From assembly GCF_029428675.1 (NCBI RefSeq), contig NZ_JAJNEL010000001.1:3038001-3102000 (forward strand): a stretch of DNA of 64,000 nt, in the 5' to 3' direction. Shown one piece after another: positions 43,649 to 51,539 of the stretch. Made by a program: the position numbers and the translations under genes. Origin of the DNA: Streptomyces sp. JH14. GTDB lineage: Bacteria > Actinomycetota > Actinomycetes > Streptomycetales > Streptomycetaceae. The notes under the pieces are model-generated. The model did not search any database. It was not told the origin of the DNA and was given only the letters and a program-made list of their open reading frames with translations. How positions within the stretch are numbered: position 1 is the first letter of the stretch; every line of letters begins with the position of its first letter.

Positions 43649-45778
43649 CTACGGGACGGCTCGGCCGGCTCCTTCCGGGCCGGCCGAGCCGTCGTCCAGG
43701 CCCCGCGAGAACTCCTCCAGGGTTTCGAGCAGCAGATCGCCCCCGTTCCGTACGACCGGGTTCGGCATCTGTCCGTGCGGACGGGTCTCCTCGTCCCATC
43801 GTGCGAGCGCCGCACGGACCGCGTCCCAGCGCGGTGCGCGCCGCTCCCGCACGTCCTTCGCGCCCTTCTCGGTGTCGCGGCGCAGCGCGTCGGCCAGGAA
43901 TGCGGCGGCGGGCACGGGGGTGGTGCCGACCGACGGAAGGTGGGCCTCCAGCAGCATCGCGGCGCGGCCGAACTGGGCGAGGGCGTGCTGGGCGTCGTCG
44001 GCGGCGGTGCGGGAGAGGCCGCGGCTGCGCACCGGTTCGTGCTGGGCGGTCGCCACCGCCTCCTGATAGGCCACGCGGGCCTGGCGGGTGGCGAGGAGCG
44101 CGGCCCGGACGTCCTCCCGGCCCGCTTCCGCCGGGGCGGCGTACTGGTCGACGACGGCGGCGGCGTAGCGCCCGTCCGAGGCCAGCCAGTCGCCGAGCCG
44201 GTGACGGAGCCGTGGCGTCTCCCAGGCCGGGTAGACGGCGTACGAGACCATCGCGAGCAGGCCGCCCGCAAGGGTGAGGACGACCCGCTCGAGTACGGTC
44301 TGCGACCAGTCGCCGCCCGCCATGCCGAGCAGGAAAACGACGTAAGCGGAGACGCAGGCCTGGGCGACCGCGTAACCGGTGCGCATCAGCAGGTACATCA
44401 GCAGGGCGCACAGCACGGCGAGGACGGCGGAGAGACGCACTCCGGGGTGGGCGGCCTGGACGACGGCGGTGGCGAGGGCGACCCCGACGATCGTGCCGCC
44501 GAACCGGGCCACGGAACGTGCGTACGTCTGGGAGAACTCGGGACGCATCGCCATGACGGCGGCCATCGGCGCCCAGTAGCCGTGGCCGAACGGCAGCGCG
44601 GTGCCGATGAGATAGCCGACGCCGACGACGACGGAGACCCGGACGGCGTGCCGCAGGATCGGTGAACCGGAGCGCAGCTCGGCCCGCATCGCTCCCAGGA
44701 CGACGGGGACCAGCCGCAGGAGGGTGGGGCGGCGGCGGTGCGGGGCAAGGGCGTCGGCGGTTTCCGTGGCCTCGGCCTGCTCCTCCTTCGTGCCCTCGCC
44801 CTCGGCCGTCTCGATGACGTCGGCGAGCAGCGCGCCGAGGCGGGCGGCGGCCCGGCGGGCGGGGCCGGTGAGGAGCACGGCCGTGTCGGGGGTCTTCAGG
44901 GTGGCGACGGCGGGTGCGGCGAGGCGGACCGGATCGCCGTGGCGGATCGCGCGGGCCGCCGCGTCCAGTACGGATCCTGCGGCGGCCAGGAGTTCGCGGA
45001 CCCTGTCGCGTTCGGGGCCCTCGTCCGGGACACCCATCGCCGGGTCGGCGAGGGAGGCGAGCACCGGCCTGATCCGTTCCGCGACGCCGCGGGAGCCACG
45101 CAGTTCGGCCGGGCGGTGGCGGGCCTGGTGCGGGGTGATGGCGGCGGCGCTGCGTGCCGTCATCAGCGGGACCGGATCGAACTCCGCGGCCGGGTCGTGG
45201 CACAGCCTGCGGGCGTAGTCGGCCTCGGCCGCCAGCGCGTCGGCGAGGGCGTCGCGCTGGGCACCCCACCTGCGTACCGGGAAGAGGACGATCAGCGCGG
45301 CCTGGACCACCCCGCCGAACGCGATCATCGCGCCGTGCACGGCCGCCTCCGCGACCGAGGTGGGGAGGGTGATCGTGACCAGCATGATCGCGACGTTGGA
45401 CGACGCGATGATGCCGCCCGTCGGCCCCGCCGCCCAGGCAAGTCCGGCCGCGAATGTCCAGAGCACCAGCAGGGCGATGAACAGCAGGAGGTGGGGACCG
45501 GTGACGTAGCCGAGGAACGTCGATACGGCGAGACTCGCGCCGGAGACCAGGGCGAGAACGGGCCTGGGGCGCCAGCTGCGCTGGAACGTGGCGATGGCCG
45601 CCTGGAAGGCGCCGAAGGCGGAGCTGGCGGCGACCAGCGGCCCGAACGCGGCGAGGCCGACCCCGATGACCAGGGCGAGCCCGGCCGCACCACGCATCGC
45701 GATGAGCGGTTCGAGGCGCCGCCGCTCGATCTTCAGCCCCGAGCGGGCGGTCTCCTTCAGCGCCCGGAGCCAGCTCAT
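43649..45778 (-). CDS. FUSC-family integral membrane protein (aromatic acid exporter-like)
   Basis: A 709-residue membrane protein with two clusters of transmembrane segments (about residues 28-170 and 360-500), each followed by a large charged cytoplasmic domain. This is the FUSC/YccS arrangement of fusaric-acid and aromatic acid exporters. Segments such as YWAPMAAVMAMRPEFSQTYARSVARFGGTIVGVALATAVVQ are typical of the FUSC half. It converges with the lipoprotein gene. The ATG start has a leaderless -10 hexamer. Substrate unknown. Confidence 0.85.
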   Translation of the reverse strand: MSWLRALKETARSGLKIERRRLEPLIAMRGAAGLALVIGVGLAAFGPLVAASSAFGAFQAAIATFQRSWRPRPVLALVSGASLAVSTFLGYVTGPHLLLFIALLVLWTFAAGLAWAAGPTGGIIASSNVAIMLVTITLPTSVAEAAVHGAMIAFGGVVQAALIVLFPVRRWGAQRDALADALAAEADYARRLCHDPAAEFDPVPLMTARSAAAITPHQARHRPAELRGSRGVAERIRPVLASLADPAMGVPDEGPERDRVRELLAAAGSVLDAAARAIRHGDPVRLAAPAVATLKTPDTAVLLTGPARRAAARLGALLADVIETAEGEGTKEEQAEATETADALAPHRRRPTLLRLVPVVLGAMRAELRSGSPILRHAVRVSVVVGVGYLIGTALPFGHGYWAPMAAVMAMRPEFSQTYARSVARFGGTIVGVALATAVVQAAHPGVRLSAVLAVLCALLMYLLMRTGYAVAQACVSAYVVFLLGMAGGDWSQTVLERVVLTLAGGLLAMVSYAVYPAWETPRLRHRLGDWLASDGRYAAAVVDQYAAPAEAGREDVRAALLATRQARVAYQEAVATAQHEPVRSRGLSRTAADDAQHALAQFGRAAMLLEAHLPSVGTTPVPAAAFLADALRRDTEKGAKDVRERRAPRWDAVRAALARWDEETRPHGQMPNPVVRNGGDLLLETLEEFSRGLDDGSAGPEGAGRAVP

Positions 45779-45784
45779 GCCCAG

Positions 45785-45790
45785 AGCCTA
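45785..45790 (-). promoter_or_regulatory. Leaderless-type -10 hexamer of the FUSC gene
   Basis: TAGGCT on the minus strand lies 6 nt before the ATG at 45778. Confidence 0.55.
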
Positions 45791-45852
45791 GCGGGAATGC
45801 CCGTAATCCGGATCTGTCCGGCATTGCTACCAAGACGGTCGATATCGAACTG

Positions 45853-47016
45853 TCAGGAGCGGTCGATGCCGGGCCTTCGCTCGCCCATCCGGGCGCGATC
45901 GGCGGCGGCCGTGCCGTGCGCCCAGCCCTCGCCGTCCGTCGCTCCGCGCACCCGGGTGCTCGTCGTCTCCGGGAACATCCGGTCCGCGGCGTCCGTGACC
46001 GCCACGTCCCGCGCCGCCAGGACCGGGAGCAGATCCCCTTCGGCCGCCGCCCCCTCCGCGACCGAGGCCGCCGTCACCCGGGCGGTGTCGGCCGCGAGGC
46101 GGGCACCCAGCCGCTGGACGTACGCCATCAGGAAGGACTGACGGAACGTCTTGGTCCGCTTGCGGCCACCGGCCCGCTGGCCCGCCTCGGCCTTTGTCAT
46201 CGCCGCCGTGCCCTGGACCAGCAGGGAGGTGTGGAGCAGTTCCACGGCCTCCAGGTCCGGCTCGAAGCCGACGACCGTCGAGAAGCCGAAATCGCTGTTC
46301 CACACGGCACGGCAGCGGTTCGCCGAGGCGACGGCGTCGAGCAGGATCGCCTTCGCCGTCTCGTACGGGGCATCGACCCCGATCCGGCAGGCGCCCGGCG
46401 CCTCCTTGCTGTGCGTACGGGCGGCGAGGAGGGCCTCGTCGATGGAGTGCCGGGCCATCAGTTCCTGCGCCTTGGTGGTGAGGGCCTCCGCCTCCTCCGG
46501 GAAACCGGTCGCCTCCGCCTTCGCGAGCAGCGCGCGGATCCGGGTCAGCATGCGGGGTTCGTCGTGCGCGGGCGGCAGGTGCAGCCGGTGGCCGGGGGTG
46601 CCGGGCGGCGGACCGACAGGCTCGATCGCGGGAAGCCGGAGCAGCAGCCTGTAGAGACCGAGCAGAGCGGAGGCGTACGAGAACCGGTCGGGCCGGTTCC
46701 GGGGCGGCGGCGCGGGAAGCTCGGCAAGCTGGGACCGCCAGCGGTACGGCAGCTGCTCGTACCGCCCGGTCTCCGTGGCGATCAGATCGGCGGCCAGGCC
46801 GGCCGCGGTCTCGTCGAGTTCGCGGCGGACGATCCGTACGACATCGGCGGGCTGCCAGCCGCGTTCCCAGGCCCGGCGGACGAACTCCTCGCCGCGCCGG
46901 AACAGTTCCGCGTCGGCCGACGGGTCGGCGGCGAGACGGGAAGCACCGGTGTCGAGCCCGGCGTCGCCATCCGAGTAGAGGGCTGCCGCGAATGCCTGGT
47001 CGATCACCGATTCCAT
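45853..47016 (-). CDS. DUF2786 domain protein
   Basis: A 387-residue protein beginning MESVIDQAFAAALYSDGD. Residues about 155-200 carry the DUF2786 motif (LTRIRALLAKAEATGFPEEAEALTTKAQELMARHSIDEALL), seen in phage and actinobacterial proteins. The rest is helical, with a long N-terminal region resembling a conserved actinobacterial segment (GWQPADVVRIVRRELDE). Function unknown. The open frame continues upstream to 47091, but ATG 47016 fits a leaderless transcript. It is divergent from the polymerase gene. Confidence 0.85.
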   Translation of the reverse strand: MESVIDQAFAAALYSDGDAGLDTGASRLAADPSADAELFRRGEEFVRRAWERGWQPADVVRIVRRELDETAAGLAADLIATETGRYEQLPYRWRSQLAELPAPPPRNRPDRFSYASALLGLYRLLLRLPAIEPVGPPPGTPGHRLHLPPAHDEPRMLTRIRALLAKAEATGFPEEAEALTTKAQELMARHSIDEALLAARTHSKEAPGACRIGVDAPYETAKAILLDAVASANRCRAVWNSDFGFSTVVGFEPDLEAVELLHTSLLVQGTAAMTKAEAGQRAGGRKRTKTFRQSFLMAYVQRLGARLAADTARVTAASVAEGAAAEGDLLPVLAARDVAVTDAADRMFPETTSTRVRGATDGEGWAHGTAAADRARMGERRPGIDRS

Positions 47017-47022
47017 GAGGTC

Positions 47023-47028
47023 AGGGTA
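47023..47028 (-). promoter_or_regulatory. Leaderless-type -10 hexamer of the DUF2786 gene
   Basis: TACCCT on the minus strand lies 6 nt before the ATG at 47016. Confidence 0.5.
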
Positions 47029-47096
47029 GGCAGGACGGGACGGCGGGAAGGCCTGGCCCTCCCCGTTCGCGATACCGGCGGCCTTGCACAATGTTC

Positions 47097-47113
47097 ATCC
47101 ACACCCTGTGGAT
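47097..47113. promoter_or_regulatory. DnaA-box-like palindrome upstream of the polymerase gene
   Basis: ATCCACACCCTGTGGAT is a perfect dyad in the 198-bp region between the DUF2786 and polymerase genes. TCATCCACA at its left side resembles a DnaA box, with a second in opposite orientation on the right. A local DnaA site or a repressor operator is possible. Confidence 0.4.
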
Positions 47114-47214
47114 ATCCAACGGGCGTCGGTGCCCGGTCCACCCCCACCTCCACCCCACCGCCCGCCCCGCGCGCAGCGCGCCCACTGTCAGTCCCACCTG
47201 CCAAACTCACACAC

Positions 47215-48909
47215 ATGACCGAGCGCTGGGCTCTGACCGCCACAGGGGCCGGCGGAGCCCACCTCGCCCCGCTGACCCCCATCGGCACGCCCACCGCCCC
47301 GGCCCTCACCGAACCCGACCTGGTGGAGGCCGTCCGTTCCCGCCCGCACGTCACCCGCTGGGTGTGGCGGTCGACCGCCGAGATCTACCCCCGCCTGCTC
47401 GCAGCGGGCGTCCGCGTCAGCCGCTGCTACGACATCGAGGCGGCCGAATCACTCCTCCTCGCCCACGAGGGCCGGCTCGGCGAGCCCCGCTCCGCCGCGG
47501 CCGCCTACGCCCGCCTCCACAACGCCCCCGTCCCCCCGGACCCCCCGTCCCGCGCCGCGGAGCCCGGCTCGCAGTCCTCCCTCTTCGAGCCGCCGTCCGG
47601 CACGGACATCCCGTTCGAGGCGCTCCTCCAGGTGTACGCGGAACAGCTGCGCCGCCACGACGCCACCGCCCACCCCGGCAGAATGCGCCTCCTGACGGCC
47701 GCCGAGTCGGCCGGCATGCTGATCGCCGCGGAGATGAACCGGTCGGGCATGCCCTGGCGTGCCGATGTGCACCGAGACGTCCTGCACGAGCTGCTGGGCG
47801 AGCGCTACGCGGGCGGCGGTGAGCCCCGCAGGCTGGCCGAGCTCGCGGACGAGGTGTCCGCGGCGTTCGGCCGCCGCGTCCGCCCGGACCTTCCCGCGGA
47901 CGTGGTGAAGGCATTCGCGCAGGCCGGCATCAAGGTGAAGTCGACCCGCCGCTGGGAGCTGGAGGAGCTGGACCATCCCGCGGTGCAGCCGCTGATCCAG
48001 TACAAGAAGCTGTACCGGATCTGGACGGCGCACGGCTGGAGCTGGCTCCAGGACTGGGTGCGCGACGGCCGGTTCCGCCCCGAGTACCAGCCGGGCGGCA
48101 CGGTCAGCGGCCGCTGGACGACCAATGGCGGCGGGGCGCTGCAGATTCCCAAGGTGATACGGCAGGCGGTTGTCGCCGACGACGGCTGGCGGCTGGTCGT
48201 CGCGGACGCCGATCAGATGGAGCCGAGGGTCCTGGCCGCGATCTCCCGCGACGCCGGCCTGATGGAGGTGGCGGGCCACGACGGCGACCTCTACACGGCG
48301 CTGTCGGACCGCGCGTTCCAGGGCGACCGCGACCACGCCAAGGTCGCCCTGCTGGGAGCGATCTACGGCCAGACATCGGGCGACGGCCTGAAGAACCTGG
48401 CGGCGCTGCGACGGCGCTTCCCGCTGGCCGTGGCCTATGTCGACGATGCCGCGAAGGCGGGCGAGGAGGGCCGGCTCGTACGGACATGGCTGGGCAGGAC
48501 CAGCCCGCCCGCCGCCGGAAGCGGGGACGACGACGAGGCGGGTATCCCGCAGGAGAGCGACGAGCAGCCGTCCGGCGACGGCGATTTCACCCCGGGCTAC
48601 GCCTCGTCGAATGCCCGCGCGCGCGGGCGCTTCACCCGCAACTTCGTGGTGCAGGGCAGCGCCGCGGACTGGGCGCTGCTGTTCCTCGCCGCACTGCGCC
48701 AGTCGCTGACCGCCGCCGGACTCCGCGCCGAACTGGTCTTCTTCCAGCACGACGAGGTGATGGTGCACTGTCCGCAGGAGGAGGCGGAGGCCGTCGTGGA
48801 GGCGATCCGGGCGGCTGGTGAACGGGCCGGACGGACCGCCTTCGGCGAGACGCCGGTGCGCTTCCCTTTCACGACGGCGATCGTGGAGCGCTACTCCGAC
48901 GCCAAGTAG
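47215..48909 (+). CDS. DNA polymerase I-like (family A) polymerase lacking nuclease domains
   Basis: A 564-residue family A polymerase. The polymerase core is complete: motif A VADADQMEPRVLA (catalytic Asp), the O-helix RDHAKVALLGAIYG with the R/K/Y triad, and motif C FQHDEVMVHC. Position equivalent to E. coli Phe762 is Leu. There is no 5' nuclease domain, and the N-terminal about 180 residues resemble a 3'-5' exonuclease domain that has lost its acidic residues. Start ATG 47215, perhaps leaderless (CAAACT 7 nt upstream). It may act in repair or gap filling; it is not the replicative polA. Confidence 0.9.
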   Translation: MTERWALTATGAGGAHLAPLTPIGTPTAPALTEPDLVEAVRSRPHVTRWVWRSTAEIYPRLLAAGVRVSRCYDIEAAESLLLAHEGRLGEPRSAAAAYARLHNAPVPPDPPSRAAEPGSQSSLFEPPSGTDIPFEALLQVYAEQLRRHDATAHPGRMRLLTAAESAGMLIAAEMNRSGMPWRADVHRDVLHELLGERYAGGGEPRRLAELADEVSAAFGRRVRPDLPADVVKAFAQAGIKVKSTRRWELEELDHPAVQPLIQYKKLYRIWTAHGWSWLQDWVRDGRFRPEYQPGGTVSGRWTTNGGGALQIPKVIRQAVVADDGWRLVVADADQMEPRVLAAISRDAGLMEVAGHDGDLYTALSDRAFQGDRDHAKVALLGAIYGQTSGDGLKNLAALRRRFPLAVAYVDDAAKAGEEGRLVRTWLGRTSPPAAGSGDDDEAGIPQESDEQPSGDGDFTPGYASSNARARGRFTRNFVVQGSAADWALLFLAALRQSLTAAGLRAELVFFQHDEVMVHCPQEEAEAVVEAIRAAGERAGRTAFGETPVRFPFTTAIVERYSDAK

Positions 48910-48915
48910 GAGGGA

Positions 48916-49221
48916 TCACTCACCGGAGCCGGGCCCACCGGACCGTTCGGCCACCCCAGGCCCCCTCCCCCGCCTGGACTGCATGGGCTGCATGGACTGC
49001 ATGGGTCGCGTCGACTGCGTGGGCTGAACGGTCTGCGCGGGCGGGACCACGCGCCCCATGCCGGCGCTCGGCCCCCCGGTTCCACCGAATCCCGCCAGTC
49101 CGTGGTCGTAATGCACCGCACGCAGATGGTGATGCCGGTGCCGCCCGTTGAGCAGATGGATGACAAACGCGGTCAGCGCGATCATCGCCAGGACGACCAC
49201 CACGGTGATCAAGGTGTCCAT
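48916..49221 (-). CDS. Small membrane protein with Gln/Met-rich repeats
   Basis: A 101-residue protein with one N-terminal membrane helix (LITVVVVLAMIALTAFVIHLL), a histidine-rich segment (GRHRHHHLRAVHYDHGLAG), a glycine-rich linker, and a low-complexity tail with short repeats (QPTQSTRPMQSMQPMQS), encoded by a 9-nt-period DNA repeat near 48975-49030. GGGGG upstream of ATG 49221 supports it. Function unknown; histidines could bind metal. Confidence 0.6.
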   Translation of the reverse strand: MDTLITVVVVLAMIALTAFVIHLLNGRHRHHHLRAVHYDHGLAGFGGTGGPSAGMGRVVPPAQTVQPTQSTRPMQSMQPMQSRRGRGPGVAERSGGPGSGE

Positions 49222-49403
49222 CAGAGACGGCCCCCTTCGCACGCACAGAAGGAAGTCGAGGAACCGACATACGGAGCATTCTCGACATTTACAGGCTACT
49301 CCCGCCGCCCCGGCCCCTCGGGCGGCCCCTGCCGCCCCCGCCGCCCCACAGGAGAACGGCCGTCCCGGAGTGCAGGCGATCTCCCCGGCCGAGTACCGCA
49401 CCA

Positions 49404-49410
49404 GTAGGTT
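49404..49410 (+). promoter_or_regulatory. Leaderless-type -10 hexamer of the phosphotransferase gene
   Basis: TAGGTT, about 7 nt before the ATG at 49418 with no ribosome binding site between them (position approximate to one base). Confidence 0.5.
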
Positions 49411-49417
49411 CCCCCTC

Positions 49418-50098
49418 ATGCGAATAGGACAGCTGTTGGGTACGGGACGATCCGCCGACGTCTACGCGATCGACGAGGCATGGGTCCTGCGCCGGTACCG
49501 CGACAGCAGCGACGCCACACCGGAACTCGCCGTGCTGTCCTACCTCTCGGCGTGCGGCTACCCGGTCCCCCGCCTCGGCCCGAGCCCGGCCGCCGCCACC
49601 CCCTCCGACATGGTGCTGCAACGCCTGGCCGGCCCCACGATGCTGCAGTCGCTGCGCTCCGGCGCTCTGTCCGAGGACGAAGGTGCCGCGATACTCGCAA
49701 GCCTCCTCACCGATCTGCACACGATCCCGGCCAGGCTCTCGCTGGACCCGGAGGACCGGATCCTCCACCTTGATCTGCACCCGGACAACGTGATGCTGAC
49801 GCCCGACGGCCCGGTGGTGATCGACTGGCGCACAGCAGCGGAGGGGCCGCCCGCCCTGGACCGCGCCATGTCGTCACTGATCCTGGCCCAGGTGGCGGTG
49901 GACCCCGCATCCCCGGCGGCAACGGGCGCCCGCTCGCTGCTCGCCGCCCTGCTCCCGCGTCTCGACGCCCAGGGCGGCATCCCCGCCCCTCACCTCGACC
50001 GGGCCAGGCACCGCCGGAGGGCGGACTCGAACCTGAGCCCGCACGAGGTGGCCCTCATCGACGAGGCCGCCGCCCTGATCGGGGAACTCTCCGGGTGA
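49418..50098 (+). CDS. Aminoglycoside phosphotransferase-like (APH) family kinase
   Basis: A 226-residue small protein kinase-like enzyme. MRIGQLLGTGRSADVYAIDEAWVLRRYR is the nucleotide-binding start, and ILHLDLHPDNVMLTPDGPVVIDWRTAAEG has the catalytic HxDxxxxN and an IDW version of DFG. The family phosphorylates antibiotics or small molecules. It is shorter than typical aminoglycoside kinases, so resistance is not implied. The frameshifted nucleotidyltransferase gene follows on the same strand. The start fits leaderless transcription. Confidence 0.85.
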   Translation: MRIGQLLGTGRSADVYAIDEAWVLRRYRDSSDATPELAVLSYLSACGYPVPRLGPSPAAATPSDMVLQRLAGPTMLQSLRSGALSEDEGAAILASLLTDLHTIPARLSLDPEDRILHLDLHPDNVMLTPDGPVVIDWRTAAEGPPALDRAMSSLILAQVAVDPASPAATGARSLLAALLPRLDAQGGIPAPHLDRARHRRRADSNLSPHEVALIDEAAALIGELSG

Positions 50099-50238
50099 GG
50101 TCCGGCCCGCAGGCGGATCGGCGACGGGCCACACCGATGTCGATGTGCCGTACGCCCCGTACCGGGCCTCCGCGGACCGGGGACGTCCCCTTCCGCTCGT
50201 CAGCGGTCAATTCAGTCGCCTGCACGGGACATCACCAC

Positions 50239-50245
50239 TAGGGTC
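50239..50245 (+). promoter_or_regulatory. Leaderless-type -10 hexamer of the nucleotidyltransferase gene
   Basis: TAGGGT near 50239, about 7 nt before the ATG at 50252. Confidence 0.45.
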
Positions 50246-50251
50246 CGCCAC

Positions 50252-50747
50252 ATGATGGCCGCCCACGACGTGTTGTCCGTCCTTGCGGGGCTGCGTGACG
50301 CCGGCACCGACGTCTGGGTCGGCGGCGGCTGGGGCATCGATGCGCTTGTGGGCGTACAGACCCGCCTGCATCGCGATCTGGAATCTCATGCACCGGCTCG
50401 ATCAGGAGCCGCTGGTCGTCGTGGCCCTCGCCGGAGCCGGCTTCGTCGAGACCCTCGACCTGCGTCCGGTGCGGTTCGTGGTCACCCATCCGGCAGGCCA
50501 GGAAGTGGATCTCCATCCCCTGGTCTTCGCCCCGGACGGCTCCGCCGCCCAGGCCTCACCGGACCCCGGGCGGCCGTTCGTCTATCCCGCCCGGTGCTTC
50601 GTCACCGGCAGGATCGACGACACAACCGTTCCCTGTATCTCGGCCGAGCAGCAGGTCCACTTCCACCAAGGCTACGAACCAGCCGATCACGACCGTCACG
50701 ACATGGCCCGGCTCCGTCAGAAATTCGGCATCGCCACGCACTTCTGA
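50252..50747 (+). pseudogene. Nucleotidyltransferase (LinB/ANT-type), disrupted by a one-base insertion
   Basis: The first frame reads LSVLAGLRDAGTDVWVGGGWGIDALVGVQTRLHRDLE, the GWG.D.L.G..TR.H.D.D start of small-molecule nucleotidyltransferases that adenylylate lincosamides or aminoglycosides. The rest (VRFVVTHPAGQEVDLHPLVFAPDG ... FVTGRIDDTTVPCISAEQQVHFHQGYEP) lies in another frame. Removing one A at 50382-50383 would join them as HRDLDLMHRL. The intact product would be 164 residues. It is either inactivated or a sequencing error. Confidence 0.75.
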
Positions 50748-50939
50748 CCGCTGACGTCAGCACGACCCGATCCACCCGATCGAGCCATGAACCGCCGAAT
50801 CCTCCCCCGCGTCCACCGCGCCGCGTAGCTTCACGGTGGATCACCGACCGGCGCCGGTACACCGCTCCCGCAAACGTGACCCCGGTGGCCCGGCCGGCCG
50901 TGCACCACCACTCCTCCGCTCCTCACGAAGGCTGACTCA

Positions 50940-51371
50940 GTGACCACTCTTCCGCCCGAGCTGCGCGACCTGATCGCCACAGGCCCCTTGGGGCACCTCG
51001 TCACCGTGAACCAGGACGGCAGCCCCCAGGTGTCCGTCATCTGGATCGGCCTGGACGGCGACGACATCGTCAGCGGTCACATGGACCTCCATCTGAAACT
51101 GCGCAATCTCCGGCGGGATCCGCGCTTCGCGCTGTCCTTCGAAGCGCCCCGCACCCCCGGCGTCTTCCTCGCGGAGCACGCCGTCCTACGCGGTACGGCC
51201 GTCGTCGAGGAGGGCGGCGCCCACGCCCTCCTCACCCGTCTGGCCCCCGTCTACGTCGCCCCTGGATTCTCTTTCCCGGCCCCCGCCGACGCCCCCGGCT
51301 ACATCGTCCGCTACTCCCCGGACCGCATCTCCGGTGTCGGCCCCTGGGCCATTCCCGGACCGACCACCTGA
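50940..51371 (+). CDS. PPOX-class (pyridoxamine phosphate oxidase-like, F420-type) family protein
   Basis: A 143-residue split-barrel flavin/F420-binding protein. GPLGHLVTVNQDGSPQVSVIWIGLDGDDIVSGHMDLHLKLRNLRRDPRFALSFE follows the TIGR03618-type PPOX family pattern, used for F420-dependent reductases in actinobacteria. Whether it uses FMN or F420 cannot be told. GTG 50940 has AAGG upstream. It stands alone with a dispersed repeat after it. Confidence 0.85.
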   Translation: MTTLPPELRDLIATGPLGHLVTVNQDGSPQVSVIWIGLDGDDIVSGHMDLHLKLRNLRRDPRFALSFEAPRTPGVFLAEHAVLRGTAVVEEGGAHALLTRLAPVYVAPGFSFPAPADAPGYIVRYSPDRISGVGPWAIPGPTT

Positions 51372-51417
51372 GCCACCGCATGCCCGGGCAGGCGGCTCGG
51401 CGGCACCATCAGGCCCG

Positions 51418-51435
51418 TCCGGCGATTGAGGACCG
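51418..51435. repeat. Dispersed Streptomyces intergenic repeat
   Basis: CCGTCCGGCGATTGAGGA, related to the copy near 10016, lies in the 168-bp gap after the PPOX gene. Confidence 0.5.
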
Positions 51436-51539
51436 GGGGCGGAACCCTCCGAAATTCCTTCCGGAACCGGGGGCTCCCCGGGTTCCGGGAAGGAACGGGC
51501 AGGGGAATCGCGCCGCAGGCGCCCCGGCCCCCGGGCCCA

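Noticed and set aside
42960..45833. A 957-codon minus-strand open frame overlapping the FUSC gene in another frame
   Set aside because: Its sequence is Arg/Pro/Gly-rich nonsense and the alternative frame encodes a recognisable FUSC protein.
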